From Sphingobacteriaceae bacterium (GTDB taxonomy: Bacteria > Bacteroidota > Bacteroidia > Sphingobacteriales > Sphingobacteriaceae): a stretch of 64,000 nt of DNA. This document shows positions 36,699 to 45,545 of this stretch, piece by piece. Within the stretch, counting starts at the first letter, position 1; every line of letters begins with the position of its first letter. The notes below the pieces were generated by a model. That model made no database searches. It was not told the DNA's origin and saw only the letters and a list, made by a program, of their open reading frames with translations. The translations under genes were made by a program, and so were the position numbers. The DNA lies in contig JACMJM010000012.1 in the NCBI GenBank assembly GCA_014380615.1, positions 22,974 through 86,973 of the forward strand. Direction: 5' to 3'.

Positions 36699-37595
36699 AT
36701 GGCGGATAAAAATACAGAAATTCATCTGAATAATAAGCCTTTCGCGATAGATGCTTCCGGGCAATTCGTAAAGAAAAGTATAAATGTCGCGGGCCGGATA
36801 ATCGACTTCGATAAGCCTAAAGTGATGGGCATCCTAAATATCACACCCGACTCATTTTATGAAGGCAGCCGGGTTGGTTCTCCGGAAAATGCGCTGGCCA
36901 GGGCGCAAAGAATGCTCGAAGAGGGGGCCGACTTTATTGATATCGGTGCTTATTCGTCTCGGCCGGGTGCCCTGGATATTTCGGAAAGCGAAGAACAGAG
37001 CCGTTTGCTTCCTGTATTAAAACTTCTGGTAAAAGAATTCCCTCAGGCAGTTTTATCTGTAGATACCTTCAGATCGAATGTTGCTGAAGCTGCTATCGCG
37101 GAAGGCGCGCATATTATAAACGATATATCAGGGGGAGATTTAGATGTAACTATGATAAGCACAGTGGCGCGGCTTAAAGTTCCCTACATTATCATGCACA
37201 TGAAAGGTACTCCTCAAACCATGAAAGAACTGGCCCAATATGATGATGTATTAACGGAAGTTTTTAGAAGCCTGCATACAAAGATTTCCATATTGAAGCA
37301 GGCCGGCGTTAAGGATTGTATAGTTGATCCTGGCTTTGGTTTTGCCAAAACAATAGAACATAATTATGAACTATTAAATCACTTCGAGTTATTCAAGGCT
37401 CTCGGTGCGCCGGTTTTAGCGGGCTTGTCAAGAAAGTCTATGATTTGGAAAGTTCTCGATATAGACAGCAAAGACGCGTTGAACGGCACCACCGTTTTAA
37501 ATACAGTCGCATTGATGAAAGGAGCCGATATTCTGCGGGTTCACGATGTAAAACCAGCCGTAGAGGCAATCGAACTGGTGGAGAGAATGCGTTGA
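36699..37595 (+). CDS. folP: Dihydropteroate synthase
   Basis: Condenses p-aminobenzoate with hydroxymethyl-dihydropterin pyrophosphate in folate synthesis; the target of sulfonamides. TIM barrel of 298 residues with VMGILNITPDSFYEGSR (loop 1), EEGADFIDIGAYSSRPGA (loop 2), INDISGG, YIIMHMKGTPQTM, DPGFGFAKT and GLSRKSMI. The ATG at 36699 is chosen over a TTG nine bases earlier. Divergent from the DUF1599 operon. cdaA follows 57 bases downstream. Confidence 0.97.
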   Translation: MADKNTEIHLNNKPFAIDASGQFVKKSINVAGRIIDFDKPKVMGILNITPDSFYEGSRVGSPENALARAQRMLEEGADFIDIGAYSSRPGALDISESEEQSRLLPVLKLLVKEFPQAVLSVDTFRSNVAEAAIAEGAHIINDISGGDLDVTMISTVARLKVPYIIMHMKGTPQTMKELAQYDDVLTEVFRSLHTKISILKQAGVKDCIVDPGFGFAKTIEHNYELLNHFELFKALGAPVLAGLSRKSMIWKVLDIDSKDALNGTTVLNTVALMKGADILRVHDVKPAVEAIELVERMR

Positions 37596-37652
37596 ACTAT
37601 TAACACTTACTAATTACCTGAGAAACCGATCTAAATTATTAATTTCATCCCC

Positions 37653-38444
37653 ATGGAAGGTTTCGACATAAGTTTCCTGCACCTTAGGTTCCTTGACCTG
37701 ATAGATATAGTTTGCGTAGCTATTATTATCTACTATGTGTACAGTCTTTTAAGAGGTACTATCGCTTTAAATATCTTGCTGGGGCTTGTAATTATTTACC
37801 TTGTATTTCTACTGGTTTCTCAATTGCAGATGAAGCTATTGTCTGAGATTTTGGGAGGATTTGTAAGTGTGGGGGTAATTGCGCTGATCGTGGTTTTTCA
37901 GCAGGAAATAAGGCGGTTTTTGTTGCTTATCGGGAAGAATGCTTCTTTACAGCAAACCAAGCTTTGGAGAAATTACTTTATCGGAAAAAAAGAGCTGGAG
38001 AAAGCAAATTTTATTTTTATCCGGCCAGTAGTTGAGGCATGTAAAAGCATGCAAAATAGTAAAACAGGGGCACTAATCGTGTTCGCCAAATATTTCGACG
38101 AGCAATACTTTCAAAACAGCGGCGAAACGCTTAACTCTGCTATATCGAAACGCTTACTCGAAAGTATCTTTCAAAAATACAGCCCTTTGCACGACGGTGC
38201 CGTGGTTATATCGGAAGGCCGTATTAAATCGGCAAGTTCTATTTTGCCGCTTACAGACAATGAGAAACTTCCTGCGCAGTTTGGTTTAAGACACCGGGCG
38301 GGAATTGGGATTTCGGAGATGAGCGATGCCGTTGCGGTAATTATTTCCGAGGAAACTGGCGAGATCTCGTATGCAAAGCAGGGTAGGGTGAAGATGAATG
38401 TATCTCTGCCTGAGCTGGAGAGGTTGTTGAATAAGGATATTTGA
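37653..38444 (+). CDS. cdaA: Diadenylate cyclase (CdaA type)
   Basis: Makes c-di-AMP from two ATP. 263 residues: three N-terminal membrane helices (about 12-80), a linker with FQQEIRRFL, then the DisA_N cyclase domain with its DGA motif in LHDGAVVISEGRIKSASSILPL and RHR in LRHRAGIGISEMSDAVAVIISEETG. It follows folP in the same direction; this folP-cdaA order is common in Bacteroidota. Confidence 0.94.
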   Translation: MEGFDISFLHLRFLDLIDIVCVAIIIYYVYSLLRGTIALNILLGLVIIYLVFLLVSQLQMKLLSEILGGFVSVGVIALIVVFQQEIRRFLLLIGKNASLQQTKLWRNYFIGKKELEKANFIFIRPVVEACKSMQNSKTGALIVFAKYFDEQYFQNSGETLNSAISKRLLESIFQKYSPLHDGAVVISEGRIKSASSILPLTDNEKLPAQFGLRHRAGIGISEMSDAVAVIISEETGEISYAKQGRVKMNVSLPELERLLNKDI

Positions 38445-38456
38445 TCATAAATAAGA

Positions 38457-38523
38457 AGCCACAAAGTCTCGAAGACACTAAGGCTGTGGGCATATATCTT
38501 AGTGCCTTTGAGCCTTTGTGGCT
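38457..38523. repeat. Long inverted repeat between convergent cdaA and bacilliredoxin gene
   Basis: Arms 38457-38482 and 38498-38523 are complementary at 22 of 26 positions (AGCCACAAAG.CTC.AAG.CACTAAG in the left arm). It lies between two converging stop codons, so it may terminate both transcripts, and it may also be a dispersed palindromic repeat. Confidence 0.75.
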
Positions 38524-38534
38524 ATAAACTCTTC

Positions 38535-38945
38535 CTAGCAATACTGCTCAAACGCCCCAATCAAATTATCTGCAATCATCTGTGCAGGGCGCCCCTCAAT
38601 CTGATGACGCTCAATAATATGAACTAGTTTTCCATCCTTAAATAAAGCCATAGACGGCGATGATGGAGGATAAGGCAACATATAACTTCTTGCTTTATCT
38701 ACAGCTTCCTTTTCTACACCGGCAAAAACGGTAACCAATTTACCAGGGTGTTTTGCGTGTTGAGATGCAATTTTAGCCGCCGGACGAGCATTTGCTGCAG
38801 CGCAACCACAAACAGAGTTTACTACTACGAATACCGTTCCTTCACCTTTTATTACTGCGTCAACCTCTTCCGCAGACTTTAAATCCTGGAAACCAACCTT
38901 TGTTAAATCTTCCCTCATAGGGGCCACTAAATATTCTGGGTACAT
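38535..38945 (-). CDS. Bacilliredoxin, BrxA/BrxB family
   Basis: 136 residues, thioredoxin-like fold. The reactive pair reads VNSVCGCAAANARPAA, the CGC form of the BrxA/BrxB (YphP/YqiW) family that removes bacillithiol from proteins. Other conserved features: MLPYPPSSPSMALFKDGKLVH and GRPAQMIADNLIGAFEQYC. Whether bacillithiol is made here cannot be seen in this window. It is convergent with cdaA. Confidence 0.92.
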   Translation of the reverse strand: MYPEYLVAPMREDLTKVGFQDLKSAEEVDAVIKGEGTVFVVVNSVCGCAAANARPAAKIASQHAKHPGKLVTVFAGVEKEAVDKARSYMLPYPPSSPSMALFKDGKLVHIIERHQIEGRPAQMIADNLIGAFEQYC

Positions 38946-39085
38946 ATTTTTTGATTTGCGATTTTTGATTTACGAATTACGATTGAATCCGTACAAAAAT
39001 AATGTTATGGTAACAAAGGTAAAAATAAGCTTATCAATGCTTTGTCACATTTAACAAACCTTGAAAAGATACTCCCCGTAATAAG

Positions 39086-39116
39086 TTGATATTCATAAGG
39101 CAATGCCTTACTTTTG
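39086..39116 (+). promoter_or_regulatory. Probable promoter of ahcY
   Basis: TTG at 39086-39088, a 20-base spacer and TACTTTTG at 39109-39116, matching the Bacteroidota promoter consensus, 24 bases before the ATG. No S-adenosylhomocysteine riboswitch fold was recognised in the leader. Confidence 0.65.
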
Positions 39117-39140
39117 TAATTCATTTAAAAAACACAAACT

Positions 39141-40457
39141 ATGTCATCAGTAGAGACAACTTACGTACCTTACAAAGTTAAGGACATTTCCCTTGCAGAA
39201 TGGGGCCGCAAAGAGATTGGATTAGCAGAAGCAGAAATGCCAGGCTTAATGTCACTTCGCGAAGAATTTGGCGCTTCACAGCCATTAAAAGGTGCACGCA
39301 TCGCAGGATGTTTGCACATGACAATTCAAACTGCTGTACTTATCGAAACACTTGTTGCTTTAGGTGCTGAAGTTACCTGGTCATCATGTAACATCTTTTC
39401 AACACAAGATCACGCTGCTGCTGCAATCGCTGCTGCTGGTATTCAGGTTTATGCTTGGAAAGGTCTTAACGAAGAAGAATTTGACTGGTGTATCGAGCAA
39501 ACTTTATTCTTTGGCGAAAGCCGCCAGCCACTAAACATGATCTTAGATGATGGTGGTGATTTAACTAATATGGTATTCGACAGATATCCTGAGCTAATAG
39601 CAGCTATCAAAGGGTTATCAGAAGAAACTACAACAGGAGTTCACCGTTTGTACGAGCGTATGAAAAACGGAACATTGCATTTACCTGCAATCAACGTGAA
39701 CGACTCGGTTACAAAATCGAAATTCGACAATAAATACGGTTGCCGTGAGTCGTTAGTAGACGCTATCCGTCGTGCTACTGATATCATGATGGCTGGTAAA
39801 GTTGCTGTTGTTTGCGGTTATGGCGATGTGGGCAAAGGTTCAGCAGAGTCTTTGAGCTCACAAGGTGTACGTGTAATCGTTACCGAAATCGATCCTATCT
39901 GCGCTTTACAGGCGGCTATGGAAGGTTACGAAGTAAAGAAATTCGCTACAGCAGTTCTTGAGGCTGACATCATCGTTACTACTACAGGTAACTGCGATAT
40001 CGTTCGCGGCGAGCACTTCAAAGTAATGAAAGATAAAGCGATCGTTTGTAACATTGGTCACTTCGATAACGAAATCGATATGGCTTGGTTGAACCAAAAT
40101 TACGGTCATTCTAAAATCGAAATCAAACCTCAGGTAGATAAATACACTATCGACGGAAAAGATATCATTGTATTAGCAGAGGGCCGTTTGGTAAACCTTG
40201 GTTGCGCAACTGGTCACCCGTCATTCGTAATGTCGAACTCATTTACCAACCAAACTTTAGCTCAATTAGAGCTTTGGACAAACCCTGGTAAATACGAGAA
40301 TAAGGTTTATACGCTTCCTAAATTTTTAGATGAGAAAGTTGCCCGTTTGCACCTTGCTAAAATCGGTGTAGAACTAGATGTACTTGATCAGCATCAGGCT
40401 GATTATATCGGTGTACCTGTTCAAGGTCCGTTCAAGCCGGAAGCATACAGATACTAA
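39141..40457 (+). CDS. ahcY: Adenosylhomocysteinase
   Basis: Splits S-adenosylhomocysteine to adenosine and homocysteine with bound NAD. 438 residues: substrate-binding [20 protein letters not shown], the GATTGVHRL-equivalent [19 protein letters not shown]-binding [18 protein letters not shown], and the C-terminal [24 protein letters not shown] tail that completes the neighbour's active site. Full length. Base usage is unusually uniform for a highly expressed gene. It has its own promoter and terminator. Confidence 0.98.
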   Translation: MSSVETTYVPYKVKDISLAEWGRKEIGLAEAEMPGLMSLREEFGASQPLKGARIAGCLHMTIQTAVLIETLVALGAEVTWSSCNIFSTQDHAAAAIAAAGIQVYAWKGLNEEEFDWCIEQTLFFGESRQPLNMILDDGGDLTNMVFDRYPELIAAIKGLSEETTTGVHRLYERMKNGTLHLPAINVNDSVTKSKFDNKYGCRESLVDAIRRATDIMMAGKVAVVCGYGDVGKGSAESLSSQGVRVIVTEIDPICALQAAMEGYEVKKFATAVLEADIIVTTTGNCDIVRGEHFKVMKDKAIVCNIGHFDNEIDMAWLNQNYGHSKIEIKPQVDKYTIDGKDIIVLAEGRLVNLGCATGHPSFVMSNSFTNQTLAQLELWTNPGKYENKVYTLPKFLDEKVARLHLAKIGVELDVLDQHQADYIGVPVQGPFKPEAYRY

Positions 40458-40478
40458 GAGTTTTTGTTGTCTCAATAG

Positions 40479-40514
40479 AAAGCCATTCGTTATTATAGCG
40501 AGTGGCTTTTTTTG
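40479..40514 (+). terminator. Terminator after ahcY
   Basis: A stem of about 15 bp with two G-T pairs (AAAGCCATTCGTTAT against ATAGCGAGTGGCTTT) with almost no loop, followed by a T run, 22 bases after the ahcY stop. Confidence 0.75.
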
Positions 40515-40770
40515 GTGGATAAACTTGCCAAAAGTTTGGAACTTTTGGAATTTAGACGCTGTAAATATTTAGATTGATTTTTGTTTGGAAAAGGTACTTG
40601 CGTTTTTATAGGATATTGCAGCCCTGCTGTTTCTCCAAGTCCTCGCCTTAGCCGATCAATGCCCAGGTCACGCTGCGGGCTCAGTGCCATCAGGTTTAAT
40701 TTAAGAGTTTCCTTCTTCGAACTTCCGGGTAAACCTATAAGGTTTCTGAAACCTTATAGGTTTTTATCAT
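40515..40770. other. Non-coding spacer after ahcY
   Basis: No convincing gene. Read on the minus strand, about 40604-40690 gives an uninterrupted short peptide (SPQRDLGIDRLRRGLGETAG) that looks like the translation of a dispersed intergenic repeat rather than a protein; whether it is repeated elsewhere in the genome cannot be told here. A perfect palindrome follows at 40731-40763. Confidence 0.4.
40731..40763. repeat. Perfect short palindrome, 15-bp arms and 3-nt loop
   Basis: Left arm 40731-40745 (AAACCTATAAGGTTT), loop CTG, right arm 40749-40763, fully complementary. Confidence 0.85.
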
Positions 40771-40905
40771 CAGACTTCGGCTTAATATTCTTCAAATTAA
40801 ACTTCGGCTTATAGGCGGGCTTAGGTTTTTCTTCTTCGCTCTTTCGTCATCATCCTGTTAACTCCAGATCATTATCCAGGATCTATTGTTCTTGTGTCTT
40901 CTACA
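40770..40905 (-). pseudogene. Decayed 3' fragment of a paralogue of the gene at 44279-45280
   Basis: Read on the minus strand, about 40785-40850 translates as KSEEEKPKPAYKPKFNLKNI, identical to the end of the protein at 44279-45280. Further upstream the match continues with stop codons and small gaps (KTQEQ, ILDNDLELTG against KTPEQ, IQDTDLDLRG) and then fades. No start codon or N-terminal domain is left. It is a remnant of a duplication lying on the other side of the M48 protease operon from the intact gene. Confidence 0.85.
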
Positions 40906-40906
40906 A

Positions 40907-40935
40907 CGCAGACAGCGTTTAGAACGCTGTCTACG
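40907..40935. repeat. Short palindrome, 13-bp arms and 3-nt loop
   Basis: Left arm 40907-40919 (CGCAGACAGCGTT), loop TAG, right arm 40923-40935, complementary at 12 of 13 positions. Same architecture as the palindromes at 14310 and 40731. The rest of the spacer to 41075 holds nothing I recognise. Confidence 0.8.
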
Positions 40936-41075
40936 TTTATTCTCTTCCGGCTCGATATTTTTCCACCGAAACATCCGCTTATAACAGGATGGGATTTTTA
41001 TCTAAGTTTACCCTCATCGTTCCCTATCAATCAAAGTCGTTTACGGGGACTTTTGTGGCCGTACGTCAAGAAGAT

Positions 41076-42629
41076 TTAGTTGTTAACTTTTACGAGCTTC
41101 ATACCAAGTTGCTTCTGTTTTTTTAAATAGTCTACCATCATAATATATCCAGGCTTGGCCGGATATACATAGGCCGATGATGCATCAGAAGGCATGTTAA
41201 TTTTGTCAAAAGATACCAATTGCTTTTCCGGTAGTATGATATTCCCAATTACCTTTTTTCCTTTTTCTCCTTTTGCTTTGTCGTAGTTAACATATACGGC
41301 GTTAAAAGTTTTTTTATTGCTGCTGTTAGCAAGAAACTGATAATCAAAGTCTCCAAATGCTTTCATGAAATGACCGGTGATGCCTGGCCCGTAAAGTTCG
41401 CTACCTGGTAGTAAAGATACTGTTGCGCGGTCTTTTTCAAATTGCAAAACTTCATCTAACGACAGATCGGGATTTACTACAAAAAGCAACATGTTACCAA
41501 CAACGCCTTTCAATATACTAGATCCGCCTCCTAAAGCCAATGATGCGATTCCCATCGCGCTAACATTTCTTTTGAACTGCTCGGCCACTATATAAGTCTT
41601 TCCACTTGCCATACATGCAATTTTGTGTGTGAAATTGTTGTAAGATGGATCAATAACGGTATTTCTCGCTGCCTTTTTTACATCAGTAGTCCACGAATAA
41701 AACTTCTTGGCAGTTTCTTTTCCGGCAATGTTAAAACGTTTCGTATAAAATCCTAAACTTTTACCAGCACCAGGTTTCGATCCCTTGGCATAATAGTCTC
41801 CTACGGTTACAATTTCATTTTTCAGATCGTCGATTGTCATCCCGGTAATCGAGAGAACCTCATCACTCTGGCCCTCAACAGGTATTTCAAATAATTTTTT
41901 GCCAGTTTGAATATCAATTAATAATAAATACGATTCCACTTTTGTAGAAAACAGGCCATCACGCTTAAACAATGAGGCCAGTAGATACTTATCAGAGGCC
42001 TCTGTTGGGAAGATAGTTTCGTAGCCTTTCCCGTCGCCACTGGAAATTGACCATTTGTTCAGCACCTTGTTGTCGAACATCTCAAGCGCCCATCCTTTTC
42101 CCCGCCCATCGATGCTGTTTTTTATAAAACCTTTATTGCGAACGGGCAATATATTGACAGAAAGACTAAATCCGTTACTGCCGTCTTCGCCATAACTCAA
42201 ACTTTGCTGCATCGCTGCTTGGTCTCCCTTAGTTACATCGCTGATAATTCGGCTACCTAATTTTGTTAGTTCATTTGAGTAGGTTTCGATTTCAAATGTT
42301 TTGTCTTTAAAATTGTAAAACATCAAAGCCATGGCCGACTCGTTAAACACATTATTTACGAGCATATAATAGTCTTTCGGTTTTACCAGATTAATGTCCT
42401 TTACCTTTTTAAGGTTTTCATCAAAAATAGTAAGGCCATAATTGGAGTTTTTTCTATCAGCTTTATCTCCCTTGTAGAAAAGTGAATAGCCTTTTACTTC
42501 GTTATTGCTAGTAATCGGATTAATAGCCCTGCTGGAAATCGACGAAAATCCGTCGAGGGTTTGAGTTTGCGAAAAGCATGTTGTAGCCGCTAGAAGCAGC
42601 GTGGCCAGTAAGGCGGGTTTTTGTGACAT
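41076..42629 (-). CDS. Secreted protein of unknown function
   Basis: 517 residues with a signal peptide (MSQKPALLATLLLAATTCFSQ). The mature part has many strand-like segments of the form YLLLIDIQTGKKLFEIPVEGQSDEVLSITGMTIDD and KYLLASLFKRDGLFSTKVES, suggesting a beta-propeller-like fold, but no named domain is recognised. It lies two bases after the M48 protease gene and is probably made with it, so it may be a partner or substrate-side protein in the periplasm. Confidence 0.7.
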   Translation of the reverse strand: MSQKPALLATLLLAATTCFSQTQTLDGFSSISSRAINPITSNNEVKGYSLFYKGDKADRKNSNYGLTIFDENLKKVKDINLVKPKDYYMLVNNVFNESAMALMFYNFKDKTFEIETYSNELTKLGSRIISDVTKGDQAAMQQSLSYGEDGSNGFSLSVNILPVRNKGFIKNSIDGRGKGWALEMFDNKVLNKWSISSGDGKGYETIFPTEASDKYLLASLFKRDGLFSTKVESYLLLIDIQTGKKLFEIPVEGQSDEVLSITGMTIDDLKNEIVTVGDYYAKGSKPGAGKSLGFYTKRFNIAGKETAKKFYSWTTDVKKAARNTVIDPSYNNFTHKIACMASGKTYIVAEQFKRNVSAMGIASLALGGGSSILKGVVGNMLLFVVNPDLSLDEVLQFEKDRATVSLLPGSELYGPGITGHFMKAFGDFDYQFLANSSNKKTFNAVYVNYDKAKGEKGKKVIGNIILPEKQLVSFDKINMPSDASSAYVYPAKPGYIMMVDYLKKQKQLGMKLVKVNN

Positions 42630-42631
42630 AT

Positions 42632-44110
42632 TTATTTGGTTTTTGTTTTAATGTTGTCGAGATCAGTGACAAGGCCGATAAATCTGCCCTTTGGAAAAGC
42701 TTTTATATATTCTTCGGCACAAGCTTTGGCTGTGGTAGGCAAATCGGCTAATTTAGCGCTCGCGAAACGAGCAATAGTCGAAAACTCATCGTTTGAACGT
42801 ATATCCCCATACTGTCGTTCGATGGCCTCTTTTAGTGCTTTAAAGTCCCCTATGTTAAGCGCATTTAAGAATTCCAGAAACTTGTTCAGTTCCTGAGAAT
42901 AATAGTTGTTTGTGTTAGAAACCACCTCGGCATATTTATGTGCCTGCAAGTGGCGCTTCAACTCGCATAGGCTTAGAAGTGTTATCGTTTTTAAAAAGAC
43001 ACTTTGGGGCTGTCTTTGCAAGGCGCAAAGCGAGTAGTACAGCGACTTGTCATAATCCGCTGAATTAAATAGTGTTTGTATCGATTCGTATTCGGCAGCA
43101 CCGGCAACTTTTAGGGTGTTTCTATATCCGATATCTTTTATTTCGACAGTAGTGTCTTTTCCTACTTGGAGAAGTAATTTCCGGATGGCGGCCATGCGTA
43201 TTTTGCAATCCGGATGGGTTTGTAAGCTGTCAGGCTGATCATCGTCTGTTGCAATTTTAAAAATTGAAGCTTGCGTATTGGAAGAAGGTTCCCAATTTTG
43301 CTTACACGAAAAAAAGAAGCCTTGTTTTTCAAAAAGACCATTGTTTTGCGAAGGTGAGCGCTCGAAGATTTTTATCGCATTGTAAGCTTCGGAAGGATTA
43401 TAGTTTGCCGTTTTCATGATGTAGAATGCCAAAGAATCGGCAGCGGTTTCCTGGCTCCTCATATGATAAAGATTACGTACGGATACTTTCATCAACAGGT
43501 CGCTAACCCGTTTGCTTTTGTTATATCCATTTCTAAGGATTTTTTTGTACTCTGTTTGAACTTCTTTGTTAAACAGGCTACTAAGATAGCTTTCGATGTT
43601 TTTCTGTACATGATTAAGTACGCCATGGCTGAGCTCATGGGCCATCACAAAAGCGATCTGGTCGTCGTTTTTTAGCATCGTTAACAATCCGCTGTTAAGG
43701 AATATAGTGCCATCTCCGGCTGCAAATGCATTATCGACATAGCTTCTTGTGACAATTAGCCTGCTGTTTTTTGTTTGTGGGTTGGCTGCAATAAGGCGCC
43801 GGAAAATCCGCTGGAGATTAGGCTCAATTAGGGTATCGAGCAAGGCCGTATATTTGATTACTTCGGCAATTTCTTTAGATGCATTTTCCCTAATTGTATT
43901 AAAGTGTTTTTTGTAGTCTGAGCGCGTATTTGAAGATGTATAAGACAGCTTTACTGAGCTAGCAATCTCTCTAGAGATTGCAATTACTTTGGAAGAGTCT
44001 TGCAAAACAAACGGAAAATGTTGCCCGGGCAGACCCTGGCCGTTAGCCCGCAAGTGCAATATAATGCAAAGAAATACAAAAGAAATCCGGTAGCTGCCTG
44101 CACTTTTCAT
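42632..44110 (-). CDS. M48-family zinc metalloprotease, periplasmic
   Basis: 492 residues with a signal peptide (ISFVFLCIILHLRANGQ). The protease domain covers about residues 90-290 with the zinc motif HELSHGVLNH and the third ligand in SQETAADSLAFYIM; AGDGTIFLNSGLLTML is the strand before the site. The C-terminal part is helical, resembling tetratricopeptide repeats (LYYSLCALQRQPQSVFLKTITLLSLCELKRHLQAHKYAEV), as in BepA-type proteases that work on outer-membrane protein assembly. This role is inference. It is first in a two-gene operon. Confidence 0.88.
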   Translation of the reverse strand: MKSAGSYRISFVFLCIILHLRANGQGLPGQHFPFVLQDSSKVIAISREIASSVKLSYTSSNTRSDYKKHFNTIRENASKEIAEVIKYTALLDTLIEPNLQRIFRRLIAANPQTKNSRLIVTRSYVDNAFAAGDGTIFLNSGLLTMLKNDDQIAFVMAHELSHGVLNHVQKNIESYLSSLFNKEVQTEYKKILRNGYNKSKRVSDLLMKVSVRNLYHMRSQETAADSLAFYIMKTANYNPSEAYNAIKIFERSPSQNNGLFEKQGFFFSCKQNWEPSSNTQASIFKIATDDDQPDSLQTHPDCKIRMAAIRKLLLQVGKDTTVEIKDIGYRNTLKVAGAAEYESIQTLFNSADYDKSLYYSLCALQRQPQSVFLKTITLLSLCELKRHLQAHKYAEVVSNTNNYYSQELNKFLEFLNALNIGDFKALKEAIERQYGDIRSNDEFSTIARFASAKLADLPTTAKACAEEYIKAFPKGRFIGLVTDLDNIKTKTK

Positions 44111-44278
44111 TTTATTAGAAACGCTTGGGAGTTTTTTCGGATAGGACGTGTCTCATCAAGGCTTTTACTGTTTAAAGGATTTTTGGTTTCAGGATAATTC
44201 AACGCGGCCAGGAAGAATTGGACATGCATCTGTACCCAGCCTGATCAACTATTTAATTGGGGGCGGTATCTTTCGGGC

Positions 44279-45280
44279 CTACCTTTTGATATTCTTCAAA
44301 TTAAATTTCGGCTTGTAAGCGGGTTTCGGCTTTTCCTCTTCGCTCTTTTCGTTATCAATTCCCCTTAAATCCAAATCAGTGTCTTGGATTTCCTGCTCAG
44401 GTGTTTTATCTTCGATAGACGAAGAGGTATTCCTTTCAATGTCCGACTCCACCAGTGAATCTGTTTCTATCTCAGGCATCGATTCAGGTACAAGTTCTTT
44501 TTTAATTGGCTGCCCGGTTTGTTCTTCACCCGCTGCCGGATTTCTCGGTATATTTTTAAGTTTAAACTTAGGCTTGTAGCCCACTTTAGCTGCGTCTTCT
44601 TGTTTTGCAGGATTTGTAATCGGTGTTTCCGGAATTTCCGGCTGGCCGGGGCGGCTATCAGAGCGGTTAGCATCCGCTGCATTTTCCGAAGCAACAGATT
44701 TAATATTCCTCGGCCTAAATCCTGGTGTTTTAGCTGGGGTATTTGTCGGCGTGTCCGGAGTGGGTTCCTCTGGTTTAGCGTCTTCCAAAATGGAGTTGCT
44801 TTCCACAGCAGGTTTTATATTTCTCGGTTTAAATCCGGGAGTCTTGGCAGGGGCGGGACTAGCGGGAGTTTCCGATTCTGAAGTTGTTGTCTCAGGAGCT
44901 TTAGCCGGAATGTTTCTTGGTCTGAAGGCAGGTTTGGCTACGGGTTTAGTCTCCTGTTCTGGCTCAGGTGTCTGCTCCGTTTTGTTAATGTTAGCCGATT
45001 TAAACCGCGGTGTAAACGCAGGCTTCTGCTCAATGGTAGGAGAGCTTAATGGCTCTGCTTGTGATGCAATGGCAGTCTCAACCTGTGTGACCGCTTTCTC
45101 TGGCAGTGTTAAATGATACAGTCTCCTAAGCTTATTGAACCAGAATTTTTTGGTATGGTCGAAGCTCTTTCCGCCCATGGCCCCGAAATGACTTTTAAAC
45201 TCTGTATACAGCACTGGTTCAGCTTTTTCAAACTGAACGAGGTCTACTTTTTTCTTTGCAAAGAATTCTTCGAAAGTCAT
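44279..45280 (-). CDS. Protein with conserved N-terminal domain and six short repeated motifs
   Basis: 333 residues, cytoplasmic by sequence. Residues 1-58 form a folded domain (MTFEEFFAKKKVDLVQFEKA, then HFGAMGGKSFDHTKKFWFNKLRRLYHL). From residue 60 the chain is Pro/Glu/Thr-rich and probably disordered. It carries six copies of a short motif, roughly aromatic-x-P-(R/K)-...-N-I, at about residues 88-98, 118-124, 149-155, 187-193, 234-244 and 321-331 (for example PGFKPRNIK and YKPKFNLKNI). Such regular spacing suggests repeated docking sites for a partner. Family and function unknown to me. Its start overlaps the stop of the coiled-coil gene. Confidence 0.7.
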   Translation of the reverse strand: MTFEEFFAKKKVDLVQFEKAEPVLYTEFKSHFGAMGGKSFDHTKKFWFNKLRRLYHLTLPEKAVTQVETAIASQAEPLSSPTIEQKPAFTPRFKSANINKTEQTPEPEQETKPVAKPAFRPRNIPAKAPETTTSESETPASPAPAKTPGFKPRNIKPAVESNSILEDAKPEEPTPDTPTNTPAKTPGFRPRNIKSVASENAADANRSDSRPGQPEIPETPITNPAKQEDAAKVGYKPKFKLKNIPRNPAAGEEQTGQPIKKELVPESMPEIETDSLVESDIERNTSSSIEDKTPEQEIQDTDLDLRGIDNEKSEEEKPKPAYKPKFNLKNIKR

Positions 45281-45513
45281 TAAAGCTTTTTCTCAATCTT
45301 ATCCAGCCGATCAGCCATCTTTTCGGTTACTTCCAGAAACTTTTCGTTGAAGTGTTGTTGGTCATCTAATCTTGATAAGAACTTCTCATTGAAGTGTTGT
45401 TGCTGTTCAAACTGTTTCAAAGAAACATCTACTAAATTTGTTAAAATTTCAGTTTGCTGATCTTGCTTTCTTAGCATTTCAGCAATTACAACTAACAGAT
45501 CTTTGTCTTTCAT
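45280..45513 (-). CDS. Small coiled-coil protein
   Basis: 77 residues, almost entirely helical and polar: EMLRKQDQQTEILTNLVDV, then two copies of QQHFNEKFL about 15 residues apart, then LEVTEKMADRLDKIEKKL. It has heptad-like spacing, no membrane segment and no DNA-binding motif. Its stop codon overlaps the start of the repeat-motif gene, so the two are translationally coupled and may interact. Not recognised as a named family. Confidence 0.65.
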   Translation of the reverse strand: MKDKDLLVVIAEMLRKQDQQTEILTNLVDVSLKQFEQQQHFNEKFLSRLDDQQHFNEKFLEVTEKMADRLDKIEKKL

Positions 45514-45545
45514 TATAAAAGTTACCAGCTAATTTACGAATTGTT

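Noticed and set aside
39020..39140. SAH or SAM riboswitch upstream of ahcY
   Set aside because: No recognisable conserved core or pairing pattern in the leader, and the likely promoter lies only 24 bases before the ATG, leaving no room.
44279..45280. Long plus-strand ORFs (for example 44519-44881 and 44751-45116)
   Set aside because: They mirror the Pro/Glu/Thr-rich codons of the minus-strand gene and have no domains or start signals.
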